Positions 1-7,243 of a stretch of DNA of 7,958 nucleotides are shown here, one piece after another. The DNA is from Candidatus Falkowiibacteriota bacterium (GTDB lineage: Bacteria > Patescibacteriota > Patescibacteriia > Patescibacteriales > GWC2-42-12). Location: positions 1 to 7,958 of the forward strand of contig JACQYU010000070.1 in the NCBI GenBank assembly GCA_016208065.1. Reading direction: 5' to 3'. Positions within the stretch are counted from its first letter, which is position 1. Each line of letters begins with the position of its first letter. The translations under genes and the position numbers were made by a program. Under the pieces are notes generated by a model. The model was not told where the DNA came from. It worked only from the letters and a program-made list of their open reading frames with translations, and ran no database searches.

Positions 1-619
1 CGCCGATAATGCCTCCGGCCCACCATGATTTGCTTCTGCCTAAAATACTGGCCAGCCAGATAAAACCAAAAACAACCATGTAAAAAATAAATTCCGGATT
101 AAACGATGATTTTCCCCCGTTGCTATTTTGGCTGTCGCTTGGCACATACTCGCCTTTAGTTGCGGCCATTATTTTATCAACCGCCCCGTCCAATCCGCCG
201 TAAAAATCATTAGCGCGAAACGCCGGCTTCATTATCTGGTTAATAATCCAATTTGACTGGGCGTCGGTTAAAGCGCCTTCTAAGCCGTAACCTACTTCAA
301 TGCGCATTTCCCGATCGTTTTTAGCGACTAACACTAAGACGCCGTTATCATTGCTCTGCTTGCCGATTTTCCAATCTTCAAATAGCTTAATCGCGAAATT
401 CTCAATTGTATCATCTTCAAGGCCATTAATTAGAACTACGGCGATTTCGTTGCTGGTTTCTTTTTCAAAATTAGACAATTTATTTTCCAGCGCCTGCCTT
501 TGCTCCAAGGTTAAAGTATTTGTATAGTCATTAACAAAACCGCTCGGCTGGCCCGGATTATAATAAGCCAAAACCGGCCAAGCAAAAAATAACAATAAAA
601 TTATGATTATTTTTTTCAT
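1..619 (-). CDS. TPM-domain (YgcG/DUF477-like) secreted or membrane protein, 3' end cut by window edge
   Basis: ATG at 619-617 opens a frame that runs without a stop to the window edge (206 codons visible). Residues 1-18 form a signal peptide: MKK, a run of Ile/Leu, then VLA before Tyr19 as a likely signal peptidase site. Residues about 27-151 match the TPM domain (PF04536, formerly DUF477), including SNEIAVVLI and the hallmark NGVLVLVA...RIEVGYGLEGALTDA (93-120). A Ser/Asn/Gly-rich linker (160-173) leads to a hydrophobic segment (about 177-194), probably a transmembrane helix; the Gly-rich tail common in this family would follow outside the window. The domain is therefore expected outside the cytoplasmic membrane. 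It lies directly downstream of lemA, a common pairing of unknown joint function. TPM domains in other proteins have been linked to photosystem repair and phosphatase activity, but no enzymatic role can be claimed here. No clear SD precedes the ATG. Family call is secure; function is unknown. Confidence 0.88.
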   Translation of the reverse strand, partial: MKKIIIILLLFFAWPVLAYYNPGQPSGFVNDYTNTLTLEQRQALENKLSNFEKETSNEIAVVLINGLEDDTIENFAIKLFEDWKIGKQSNDNGVLVLVAKNDREMRIEVGYGLEGALTDAQSNWIINQIMKPAFRANDFYGGLDGAVDKIMAATKGEYVPSDSQNSNGGKSSFNPEFIFYMVVFGFIWLASILGRSKSWWAGGIIG

Positions 620-643
620 ACTATTACGCTGGCTTTAAAGCTT

Positions 644-746
644 GCGATTGGTCAAAATTTGTTAAATTTTCGTGAGAGGACTGTTTGAATTTGCCACAGG
701 CAAATGAGTTCCGCAGTAGAAAATTTAATAAATTTTGCCCAATCGC
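644..746. repeat. 103-bp MITE-like imperfect palindrome between lemA and the TPM gene
   Basis: Arms 644-671 and 719-746 are inverted copies, 26 of 28 positions matching, beginning with GCGATTGG and ending with CCAATCGC. Each arm contains its own small palindrome (AAAATTT-N3-AAATTTT at 654-670 and 720-736). Near the centre is a perfect 7-bp hairpin, ATTTGCC-ACA-GGCAAAT (689-705). This nested symmetry resembles a miniature inverted-repeat or REP-type element. No clear target-site duplication is visible and only one copy is in the window. It fills most of the 146-base gap between the lemA stop and the next start, so in mRNA it would form a long stem between the two coding regions. Confidence 0.6.
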
Positions 747-765
747 TTATATCTGTTTAACTATT

Positions 766-1320
766 TTAGAACTTTACCGCTGGCGCGTTTTCCGCTCCGG
801 CCGCGGCTTCAAAATAAGCTTTTTCCGAGAAACCGAACATAGAAGCTAGCCATCTAGCCGGAATACGCTTAACCATAACGTTAAAATCGCGCGCCGCGTC
901 ATTAAATCTTTTTCTTTCTACGCTGATTCTGTTTTCCGTGCCTTCTAGCTGGACCATTAAAGTCTGCACGGTTTCCACGGATTTTAACTGCGGATAATTT
1001 TCCATAATTACCAATAACCTGGCTAAAGCGCTTTCAACTTGCCCGGCCGCTTCAGCTTTTTCATTAACGGTTTGCGCGCCTGAATAGCGAGTGCGCGCTT
1101 CGGCTAAATCGCCGAAAACTTTTTGCTCTTGGCCCATAGCGCCCTTAACCGATTCAACCAGATTGGGAATTAAATCAAAGCGCCTTTGGTACTGGGTCTC
1201 AACTTGCGCCCACATATTATCTACGCCCTCGCTGGCCACAACCATTTTGTTGTAAGTTCCCCAGGCGTAAAGAGCCATGATAGCGACAACAACCGCCAAA
1301 ATAATTAGAAATTTTTTCAT
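766..1320 (-). CDS. lemA: LemA family protein
   Basis: The 184-residue protein has the usual length and order of the LemA family (PF04011). Residues 4-20 are a hydrophobic N-terminal helix that acts as a membrane anchor. The signature VDNMWAQVETQYQRRFDLIPNLVESVKG region follows (about 33-60), then a helical bundle. The second family block has NYPQLKS (about 108-114) and LEGTENRISVERKRFNDA (about 125-142), followed by the FGF..KAYFEA segment near the C terminus. LemA proteins are small membrane-anchored helical proteins; no enzyme activity is established. The neighbour downstream on the same strand is a TPM-domain protein, the classic lemA partner, so both probably act at the cell surface. The ATG at 1320 gives a proper MKK signal-anchor start. 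No convincing SD is present; a TATAAT box lies 24 bases upstream. Identification is very secure, biological role open. Confidence 0.95.
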   Translation of the reverse strand: MKKFLIILAVVVAIMALYAWGTYNKMVVASEGVDNMWAQVETQYQRRFDLIPNLVESVKGAMGQEQKVFGDLAEARTRYSGAQTVNEKAEAAGQVESALARLLVIMENYPQLKSVETVQTLMVQLEGTENRISVERKRFNDAARDFNVMVKRIPARWLASMFGFSEKAYFEAAAGAENAPAVKF

Positions 1321-1343
1321 AAATTTTCAGGAATCATCACCAA

Positions 1344-1349
1344 ATTATA
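1344..1349 (-). promoter_or_regulatory. Possible -10 box upstream of lemA
   Basis: A perfect TATAAT reads on the minus strand 24 bases before the lemA ATG, in the 50-base gap after the thiI-like 3' fragment. No acceptable -35 hexamer is found 16-18 bases upstream (the sequence there is AT-only, AATTAA-like). In DNA this AT-rich the match may be chance. If real, it would let lemA and the TPM gene be transcribed separately from the upstream operon. Confidence 0.25.
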
Positions 1350-1370
1350 AATTAAGCAATAACCCCTTAA

Positions 1371-1730
1371 TTAATTATTAATTATATTTAATTTAACTTT
1401 TTTTCCCCTTAGTTTAGCCGCATAATAGCCGGTTAGCCTTGTCGCCAGTCCAATAATTTCTTCTTGGTTTTTTTTCTCACCAAATTTTAATTCACTCATC
1501 TTCAATTCTTCTGGAGCCTTGACTTCTCTTTTTATTATACCAGATGTTTCATGTTTTATGCCTCTTATTAAACTCGTCGGCCCGTTCTCCTCTATTAATT
1601 CTATTATTATATCTCCGCTTCTCACTAACTTTTCCAGCCGTTTATTATCTTTCTCGTCGCGCCCGATTATTAATAAAACATTTTTATTATTTTCATCTTT
1701 AAGCCAAAATGCAATCCGGCCAATATTCAA
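1371..1730 (-). pseudogene. C-terminal NFACT-R-like part of a ThiI-like tRNA sulfurtransferase, separated by a frameshift
   Basis: This frame overlaps the upstream ThiI-like frame by 32 bases in another phase. Its only early start is TTG at 1730 with no SD, so independent translation is doubtful. The visible 119 residues resemble the C-terminal region found in bacterial ThiI-like PP-loop proteins: IGRIAFWL (3-10), LLIIGRDEKDN (19-29), a GD.I pair (39-42), ENGPTSLIRG (48-57), and a C-terminal EEIIGLATRLTGYYAAK...KVKL (90-114). That region has been related to the NFACT-R RNA-binding domain, so it probably holds the tRNA substrate. The start of this frame matches the mid-protein joint of full-length relatives (usually about 320-350 residues), which favours a broken or mis-sequenced single gene over two genes. 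If translation is coupled or frameshifted it may still be functional. Domain call moderate; disrupted status likely. Confidence 0.65.
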
Positions 1731-2343
1731 GAATTTTTAATAATTTTTCACTAAATTCAGGATCAGTTAAAAGGCAGCCGCCGCCCGGGCTTGCATATTC
1801 CTTAATACCATATTTTTTTACTAATTCCAACTGTTTTTGCCGCGAACGTCCGCTAATATCTAATAATCTCTCCCTAATTAATTTGCCATTCTTTTCCGGC
1901 TCGCTTTCGTCAAGCAGCTTCGCCGATAACGGTCTAATTAGTTTGCCCTCCAGACCGGAAATTTTTTCCACCACTTTTAAAGATTCTTTATTCTGCGACA
2001 TGGGCCTTTGGCCTAAAACTTCGCCGGTGGCCACGAAATCAAAACCTTCTTTATCCATTATCTCTTTAGCTTTTTTCAGCATTAAGCCGGGGCAATCAAT
2101 GCAGGGATTCATCTTTTTGCCATAACCGTGCTCTGGGTTTTTTACCATTTCTAAATGTTCATCGGAAAAATCAATTTCAATCAACTCTATGCCTAGCTCT
2201 CCGGCAGCTTTTTTAGCCTTGGCCGTATTAAAAAAATTACTATTAAAGCTTAGACCGGTAATTTCTACGCCCTGGTCCATTAAGACGTGCGCCGCCAGCA
2301 TGGAATCCAATCCGCCGGATAATAAAACTAAAGTTTTAGCCAT
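1699..2343 (-). CDS. ThiI-like PP-loop ATP pyrophosphatase (predicted tRNA thiolation enzyme), N-terminal part of a frameshifted gene
   Basis: The 214-residue product opens with the PP-loop motif SGGLDS (residues 9-14), which binds ATP and adenylates the substrate in ThiI, MnmA and TtuA type enzymes. Further signs are NPCIDCPG with a CxxC pair (Cys81, Cys84), ATGEVLGQRPMSQ (105-117), and SPGGGCLLTDPEFS with Cys190. The CxxC plus distant third Cys recalls the three-cysteine [4Fe-4S] site of TtuA and archaeal ThiI; cluster binding here is inference. There is no THUMP domain, so it is not classical E. coli-type ThiI. The likely role is sulfur transfer to a tRNA base, with the target unknown. ATG at 2343 has a good SD (GAAGGA, five bases before the ATG). 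The frame stops at 1699 just where relatives continue into an NFACT-R-like tail, and that tail is found in another frame (1371-1730). Alternative reading: a genuine split enzyme. Confidence 0.8.
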   Translation of the reverse strand: MAKTLVLLSGGLDSMLAAHVLMDQGVEITGLSFNSNFFNTAKAKKAAGELGIELIEIDFSDEHLEMVKNPEHGYGKKMNPCIDCPGLMLKKAKEIMDKEGFDFVATGEVLGQRPMSQNKESLKVVEKISGLEGKLIRPLSAKLLDESEPEKNGKLIRERLLDISGRSRQKQLELVKKYGIKEYASPGGGCLLTDPEFSEKLLKILEYWPDCILA

Positions 2344-2357
2344 ATTTGTCCTTCGTC

Positions 2358-2377
2358 ATTCCTGCGGAAGCAGGAAT
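2358..2377. repeat. dRS3-like 20-bp palindrome (ATTCCTGC-N4-GCAGGAAT)
   Basis: A perfect 8-bp inverted repeat with a GGAA loop lies in the 41-base gap between the DUF3850 and ThiI-like genes, ending just before the SD of the latter. Its form, ATTCC..GC-N4-GC..GGAAT preceded by GTC and followed by CCAG, matches the short dispersed repeat known as dRS3 in Neisseria (ATTCCC-N8-GGGAAT) and similar repeats in many other bacteria, here with T/A in place of C/G at the sixth position. In mRNA it would form a stable hairpin upstream of the ribosome site. Confidence 0.6.
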
Positions 2378-2384
2378 CCAGAAA

Positions 2385-2645
2385 TTATTTAAAACCGATT
2401 ACTTGCCAACCGTATTTTTCAACATCTTCTTTGGAAAAAATATTAAAATCTTTAGTTTTTAAAACATAACCAACTTCTTTTTCAATCTGCCTGCCTGTGT
2501 ATTGTTTTGTCTCCGGATTCCATTCTTTTAATATTAAAATGTCTCCGGATGCGCATTCCCAGTCCGCCAGCCTTAATTCAAACTTTTTCTCGCCAGACAA
2601 TATTTTTTCAAAGTATTCCGGCCAAACCTTTTTCTCAATTTTCAT
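2385..2645 (-). CDS. DUF3850 / ASCH-like (PUA-fold) small protein
   Basis: The 86-residue protein fits DUF3850 (PF12961), a branch of the ASCH superfamily with a PUA-like fold. Visible family features in order are WPEYFEKILSGEKKFELR (8-25), where G18, K20, E23 and R25 follow the ASCH GxKxxExR pattern, then SGDILILKEWNP (33-44), YTGR (49-52) and VGYVL (58-62). ASCH/PUA-like domains generally bind RNA or nucleotides, and one ASCH protein, E. coli YqfB, hydrolyses N4-acetylcytidine; whether this protein does either cannot be seen. It starts 12 bases after the stop of the PEP-domain gene and ends 41 bases before the ThiI-like start, so it is likely in the same transcript. No SD is evident at the ATG. 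Length and motif order are complete, so the gene looks intact. Family call is good, substrate unknown. Confidence 0.85.
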   Translation of the reverse strand: MKIEKKVWPEYFEKILSGEKKFELRLADWECASGDILILKEWNPETKQYTGRQIEKEVGYVLKTKDFNIFSKEDVEKYGWQVIGFK

Positions 2646-2657
2646 GATTATTAATAT

Positions 2658-4184
2658 CTATACAATTCTTTTAATAACTTTTATTATACCATTATCCGCG
2701 TTCACTTCCACCAAGTCGCCATCGTTAAGAATACTGGTAGCAATTTTAGTGCCGATTATGCATGGTTTTTTTAATTCTCTGGCTATAATCGCCGCGTGGC
2801 AAGTTAATCCTCCGTCATCGGTAATAATAGCGCCGGAATTAAAAATAGCCGGCATATACTTTGGGCTAGTCATGCCAGCAACTAAAATATCGCCTTTTTT
2901 TACTTTTTCAATTTCAGTAGCGGAATGTATAATCTTTACTATTCCGGTCGCTACGCCGATTGACGCGACAACGCCTTTAATAAAACTTTGGGGTAAAATA
3001 TTTTTTGGCTTATTACTTTTTTCAGAAACATATTTATGATATTCGCGAGCTTTTTCGCCTACATAGTATTGTTCAGCTTCAACTGATTTATGGGCGGCAA
3101 TGGCCGCGCAAAATTCTTTTTTCTTTTCAATCAGTTTTGATGTAATCCTACTTTTTCCCGTAAGTAAATTAGCCAATTCTTCATCCCACAAAAATTCAAT
3201 ATCTTCTTTTTTAAAGCCGGTTCGTTTTGAAACTTCATTATAAAAATTACTAAAACAACAATGGATATAATCATCGGTCGCATTTCTAAGATCTTTGGTA
3301 AAAGAAATCATTTCCAACGCATAAAAAATATGCTTTTCTTTATTATTAAATTTACATGCTTTATAAATTTCCTTTTTGGTTGGCGAATTAAATTTAATTT
3401 TATTTTTTGATTGCAGCAACTCCTTTACCGTCGCTTTATAATCCATGGCTGGCCCGACATAATTAAAACCTACCCAGCCGTATTTATTAATAAATTTTTC
3501 TATTTCTTCGTATAATTTAGAGTGATTATTCAATAAAAAATTTTTATTTTTATAAACATTTAAAACATGTTTATATTTTTTTGATAACTTATTAAGTGCC
3601 TTCTCTTTTTCTTGATAAATAGTGAGATTATTAGGAACAATAATTATGCCTAGCGCCTGGTCGGGGGAAATATTTATTTTACTTAATGCCCGGCTATAAT
3701 TATTAATAATTAATTTAGCATCATGTTGCAATACCGGGGTGCACCAGGTTATAAATCCATAAATATAAGATAAAACATACTTATTGACTGCGGATATGTA
3801 TAAAGTAAAAAGTTGTTTATTATTAAACTTCTTCCGGCCATGATTATTAAATAACGTCGCCGCCTTTTTGGCATCATGACATGCCTGCTTTAATTTCAAT
3901 AAATGTTTATTTAAATTTTGTTTTGAATATAATATTTTTGTAGCTTTCTGAATGGCTAGACGATATTCATTTCTATGTAAATAAAGTTCCGTGTTATTAG
4001 CATGCCAAAAGCATGCCCATGGCACGCCAATTCCATAAATTTTTTTATTTTCCTTGCTTAGAGCGCTAAATTTTATCTTATACCAAACCGGCAGTGGCGG
4101 AATATCTGGCCGCTTAGTTAAAAAATACCATTCTGCCTTAACCGCATTATTTATTATCTGATTCTCCTTAGAAACTTTAGCCAT
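2658..4184 (-). CDS. PEP-utilising enzyme mobile (phosphohistidine) domain protein without an evident ATP-grasp domain
   Basis: The C-terminal 106 residues (about 403-508) form a complete PEP-utilisers mobile domain (PF00391): GVVASIGVATGIVKII, KGDILVAGMTSPKYMPAI, then DDGGLTCHAAIIARELKKPCIIGT and a DGDLVEVNADNGIIKVI end. His463 lies in the consensus phosphorylation site GLTCHAAIIAR, so the domain should be able to accept a phosphoryl group as in PEP synthase, PPDK and rifampicin phosphotransferase. The N-terminal 400 residues are Lys/Asn-rich, mostly helical in character, and show neither a recognisable ATP-grasp nucleotide-binding module nor a PEP-binding TIM barrel. Similar single-domain proteins occur in CPR genomes, and their partner is unknown. 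The gene follows ileS by 26 bases and precedes the DUF3850 gene by 12, so it is probably part of the ileS transcript. No SD at the ATG (4184). Domain call secure; reaction unknown. Confidence 0.85.
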   Translation of the reverse strand: MAKVSKENQIINNAVKAEWYFLTKRPDIPPLPVWYKIKFSALSKENKKIYGIGVPWACFWHANNTELYLHRNEYRLAIQKATKILYSKQNLNKHLLKLKQACHDAKKAATLFNNHGRKKFNNKQLFTLYISAVNKYVLSYIYGFITWCTPVLQHDAKLIINNYSRALSKINISPDQALGIIIVPNNLTIYQEKEKALNKLSKKYKHVLNVYKNKNFLLNNHSKLYEEIEKFINKYGWVGFNYVGPAMDYKATVKELLQSKNKIKFNSPTKKEIYKACKFNNKEKHIFYALEMISFTKDLRNATDDYIHCCFSNFYNEVSKRTGFKKEDIEFLWDEELANLLTGKSRITSKLIEKKKEFCAAIAAHKSVEAEQYYVGEKAREYHKYVSEKSNKPKNILPQSFIKGVVASIGVATGIVKIIHSATEIEKVKKGDILVAGMTSPKYMPAIFNSGAIITDDGGLTCHAAIIARELKKPCIIGTKIATSILNDGDLVEVNADNGIIKVIKRIV

Positions 4185-4210
4185 AGTTTTTTATTATTTT
4201 TTCTCTGCTT

Positions 4211-7200
4211 TTATATCTTTTTTATTCCCAACTTTACCATTTCCCCATTCATCTTTATATTTTCGCCTTCAACTTCGCTTTCCAAAATTTCCTCGCATAA
4301 AACATCTTTTTTTAACTCTTCCGCCATTTTTATAAAAACATTTTTTATTAACTCGCTATCGCTCTGCCAGGACAAAATAATTCTATCTTGAATAGTCAGC
4401 CCGGCATTTTTGCGCATATTATTAACCATGCGCACGATTTCCCGCTTTAAACCTCCAAGTTTTAAATCATCAGTTATGACGGTATCTAATTTCACTTTTA
4501 ATTCTCCTTTGCCCTTTTCCACAATAACATCCCTAACATTCAATTCATCTTTTATTAAATTCAAATAATCTTCATTAATTGAAAATTGAAAATTGCTCGT
4601 CCTGTCTTGTGCAGGGAAAATTGAAAATTTTTCCAGTGGCTGTCTGACTTTTATCCCGGCCTCATCCCTCGCCGCCAAACCCAATTCCACAATTTTTCTT
4701 ACCTGCTCCATCTTCTTAACAACTTCCTCATCTTCCTTTTCCGTCGGATCATCATATAAAGGCCAATCAACTAAATGCACGGACTTATTTTCATCTTTAA
4801 AATCAAAGCTGGTTGTTTTTTGCCAAATTTGCTCGGCGATAAACGGCGTAAATGGCGCCATAATTTTGGCTAACTGGATTAAAACATATCGGGTAATGCT
4901 AAGCGCTGATTTTTTATCAGCTTCATTGTCGCTCTTAAACCGATCGCGCGAACGCCTAATATACCAGGTTGAAAAATCATTGATAAAATTTTCAATCGGC
5001 CTGGCCGCTTTGGGAATATTATAACCGTCCATGCCTTGGGTCACTTCTTTAATTAAAATATTCAATCTGGCTAAAATCCATTTATCTAAAATATTTTCGC
5101 ATTCCGGAAGCGAGCATTCGCCGCTTTTATTTTCTCCTTCTTTTTCATGCATGGCGTAAAATTTATAAACATTCCATAAAATCATAATAATCTTGCGTAG
5201 TGAGTCCCTAACGCCGTCTTTTGAAAAATTCAAATTTTCAGCGATTAAAACCGGCGAAGCGAATAAATAATAACGCATAGCGTCAACGCCGTATTGCCCG
5301 AAAATATCGGCCGGATCCGGATAATTTTTTAATCTTTTGCTCATTTTTTGCCCATTTTCAGCCAAAACTATGCCATTGGCGATAATATTTTTTGCCGCTT
5401 CTTTATTAAATAAAGCCGTAGCTAAAACCATCATGGTATAAAACCAACCGCGCGTCTGATCGATGCCCTCGGCGATAAAATCAGCCGGCACCGGATAATT
5501 GTCTTTAAACTTTTTTTTAGTGAACGGATAATGCTCCTGGCCGTAAGGCATGGAGCCGGATTCAAACCAGCAATCAAAAACCTCCGGAATGCGTTTCGTC
5601 TTACCGCCGCATTTGCATGCCCAGGTTATTTCATCAACATATTGCTTATGCAAATCATTAACCGCCTGGCCGCTTAACTTTTTAAGCTCTTCTCTTGAGC
5701 CAATAACTATTTTTTCATCACATTTATCGCAAATCCAAACCGGCAAAGTCGCGCCCCAATAACGGTTGCGGCTAATCGCCCAATCGCGCGCTTGATCAAG
5801 CCATTTACCGAAGCGCCCATCCTTAATATGCTCCGGCACCCATTGGATTTTCCGGTTATTCTTTATTAAATCGTCTTTAATCGCCGTTACTTTTACAAAC
5901 CAGGAATTAGCCGCGTAATTTAAAAGAGGGGTTTCGCATCTCCAGCAATGCGGATAGCTATGCTCGTATTTTTCTTTATGGAATAGCAAGCCCTCGCGAG
6001 CTAAATATTTTATAATTTCCACGTCGGTCTTTTGCGTATCGTCGGCCGGCTTAACGTTTAGGCCGGCAAAATCTTTAGCCTCCGGTTTAATCATGCCATC
6101 CATGTTTATATGCTGGACAAACGGCAAATTTTTCTCTTGGCCCAATCTCATATCATCTTCGCCGAAAGCCGGCGCGATATGCACTATGCCGGTGCCTTCA
6201 TCCGTAGTAACGAAATCAGCGGAGTAAATTTTCCAGCCGTTTTCTCTATTTTCTAATTTTTCATCTTTAGAATAATAATCAAACAACGGTTTGTATTTTT
6301 TACCAACTAAGTCCTTGCCTTTAATTATGCTCTCTATTTTAAGCGTATAGTGGCTATTTGGAAAAATATATCCACCCTGATCTTTCTCAAATTTATCAAT
6401 AATTTCTTTTGCCAAATAAACATATTCGTTTTTACTCGCCACTTGGTGGCTAGTGCCAATTTTATGCACCTGAGCTTCTATTAATATTTTCGCTTTCGCA
6501 TAATCCATATCCTCTCCAACCGCCAACGCCACATTGCCGATTAAAGTCCAGGGCGTAGTGGTCCAAGCCAAAATAAAAGTTCCCGGCTCATCTGCCAGCT
6601 CAAATTTAACGATCGCTGATAAATCTTTTATGTCTTTATAGTTCTGCGTTACCTCAAAATTGGATAAAGTCGTGCCGCAACGCGGACAAATATGCATGGC
6701 CTTATAGCCTTGGTAAACCAATTTTTTATCCCACAAATTTTTAAATACCCACCAAATCGTTTCCATAAAATCCGGATCCATGGTTTTATAGTCGTTTTCC
6801 ATATCAACCCAGCGTCCGATTCTACGGATAGTCTTTTTCCATTCTTCGGCGTAGCGCAAAACTATACTTTTGCAATAATTATTGAATTTAGCCACGCCCA
6901 TAGCTTCTATATCCTGCTTATTTTTAAGGCCCAGCTCCTTTTCCGCTAAATTTTCCACCGGCAGCCCATGGCAATCCCAGCCCCAGCGCCGTTCCACTCT
7001 AAAGCCTTGCATAGTCCAATATCTAGGCACCGCGTCTTTCATAATACTGGCGACAATATGGCCATAATGCGGTTCACCGGTAGCGAACGGCGGTCCATCG
7101 TAAAAAACATAATCGCCTCGCGGAGCGGATTTTTCAACCGACTTTTCAAAAATCTTGTTTTTTTCCCAAAAATTCAAAACCTCCTCTTCCATGCCGGGGA

Positions 7201-7243
7201 AAGGATTGTTAACTTGTCTTACGTTTTGTTTTTTATCAGCCAT
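4211..7243 (-). CDS. ileS: Isoleucyl-tRNA synthetase, long eukaryote-like/class-2 type
   Basis: It charges tRNA-Ile with isoleucine in the cytoplasm. Residue numbers here count from a GTG at 7261. The class I signatures are HYGH (65-68) in the FYDGPPFATGEPHYGH block and KMSKR (639-643). The inserted CP1 editing domain shows AWTTTPWTLIGNVA (232-245) and GTGIVHIAPAFGEDD (356-370). Cysteine pairs C192/C195 with C439/C442, and C511/C514 with C549/C551, resemble the two zinc sites of Thermus thermophilus IleS. DCWFESGSMPYG (563-574) and GIDQTRGWFY (599-608) mark the catalytic domain; the rest is the anticodon-binding and C-terminal part. I choose the ATG at 7243 (1010 aa, MADKKQ...). The GTG at 7261 would lie only about seven bases from the predicted transcript start. 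Neither start has an SD. An odd repeat-bearing segment lies near residues 877-895. First gene of a likely operon. Confidence 0.96.
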   Translation of the reverse strand: MADKKQNVRQVNNPFPGMEEEVLNFWEKNKIFEKSVEKSAPRGDYVFYDGPPFATGEPHYGHIVASIMKDAVPRYWTMQGFRVERRWGWDCHGLPVENLAEKELGLKNKQDIEAMGVAKFNNYCKSIVLRYAEEWKKTIRRIGRWVDMENDYKTMDPDFMETIWWVFKNLWDKKLVYQGYKAMHICPRCGTTLSNFEVTQNYKDIKDLSAIVKFELADEPGTFILAWTTTPWTLIGNVALAVGEDMDYAKAKILIEAQVHKIGTSHQVASKNEYVYLAKEIIDKFEKDQGGYIFPNSHYTLKIESIIKGKDLVGKKYKPLFDYYSKDEKLENRENGWKIYSADFVTTDEGTGIVHIAPAFGEDDMRLGQEKNLPFVQHINMDGMIKPEAKDFAGLNVKPADDTQKTDVEIIKYLAREGLLFHKEKYEHSYPHCWRCETPLLNYAANSWFVKVTAIKDDLIKNNRKIQWVPEHIKDGRFGKWLDQARDWAISRNRYWGATLPVWICDKCDEKIVIGSREELKKLSGQAVNDLHKQYVDEITWACKCGGKTKRIPEVFDCWFESGSMPYGQEHYPFTKKKFKDNYPVPADFIAEGIDQTRGWFYTMMVLATALFNKEAAKNIIANGIVLAENGQKMSKRLKNYPDPADIFGQYGVDAMRYYLFASPVLIAENLNFSKDGVRDSLRKIIMILWNVYKFYAMHEKEGENKSGECSLPECENILDKWILARLNILIKEVTQGMDGYNIPKAARPIENFINDFSTWYIRRSRDRFKSDNEADKKSALSITRYVLIQLAKIMAPFTPFIAEQIWQKTTSFDFKDENKSVHLVDWPLYDDPTEKEDEEVVKKMEQVRKIVELGLAARDEAGIKVRQPLEKFSIFPAQDRTSNFQFSINEDYLNLIKDELNVRDVIVEKGKGELKVKLDTVITDDLKLGGLKREIVRMVNNMRKNAGLTIQDRIILSWQSDSELIKNVFIKMAEELKKDVLCEEILESEVEGENIKMNGEMVKLGIKKI
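4577..4630. repeat. Repeat-bearing insertion within ileS (GAAAATTGAAAATT direct repeats)
   Basis: A 14-bp perfect direct repeat, GAAAATTGAAAATT, occurs at 4581-4594 and 4616-4629, separated by 21 bases that contain a CCTG...CAGG inverted pair. It encodes the segment FSIFPAQDRTSNFQFSIN in the C-terminal part of IleS, where this family usually moves more directly from the RQPLEKF motif to the conserved LIKDELNV region. AATTGAAAATTG-type repeats are common in intergenic DNA of AT-rich CPR genomes (general recollection, not checked). The reading frame is kept. Confidence 0.45.

Noticed and set aside
300..527. 75-codon plus-strand frame opposite the TPM gene
   Set aside because: It is a shadow of the TPM coding region, whose own frame carries a signal peptide and the family motif.
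1351..1375. Hairpin AATTAAG...CTTAATT downstream of the thiI-like 3' fragment as a terminator
   Set aside because: The stem is weak and AT-rich with a nine-base loop and no following T tract on the minus strand.
1728..1730. TTG at 1730 as a true start of an independent gene
   Set aside because: There is no SD, it lies inside the upstream frame, and the product begins mid-domain compared with full-length relatives.
1709..2125. 138-codon plus-strand frame opposite the ThiI-like gene
   Set aside because: It is antisense to a clearly conserved PP-loop protein, has no recognisable domain and no ribosome site; the same applies to the other plus-strand frames over ileS and the PEP-domain gene.
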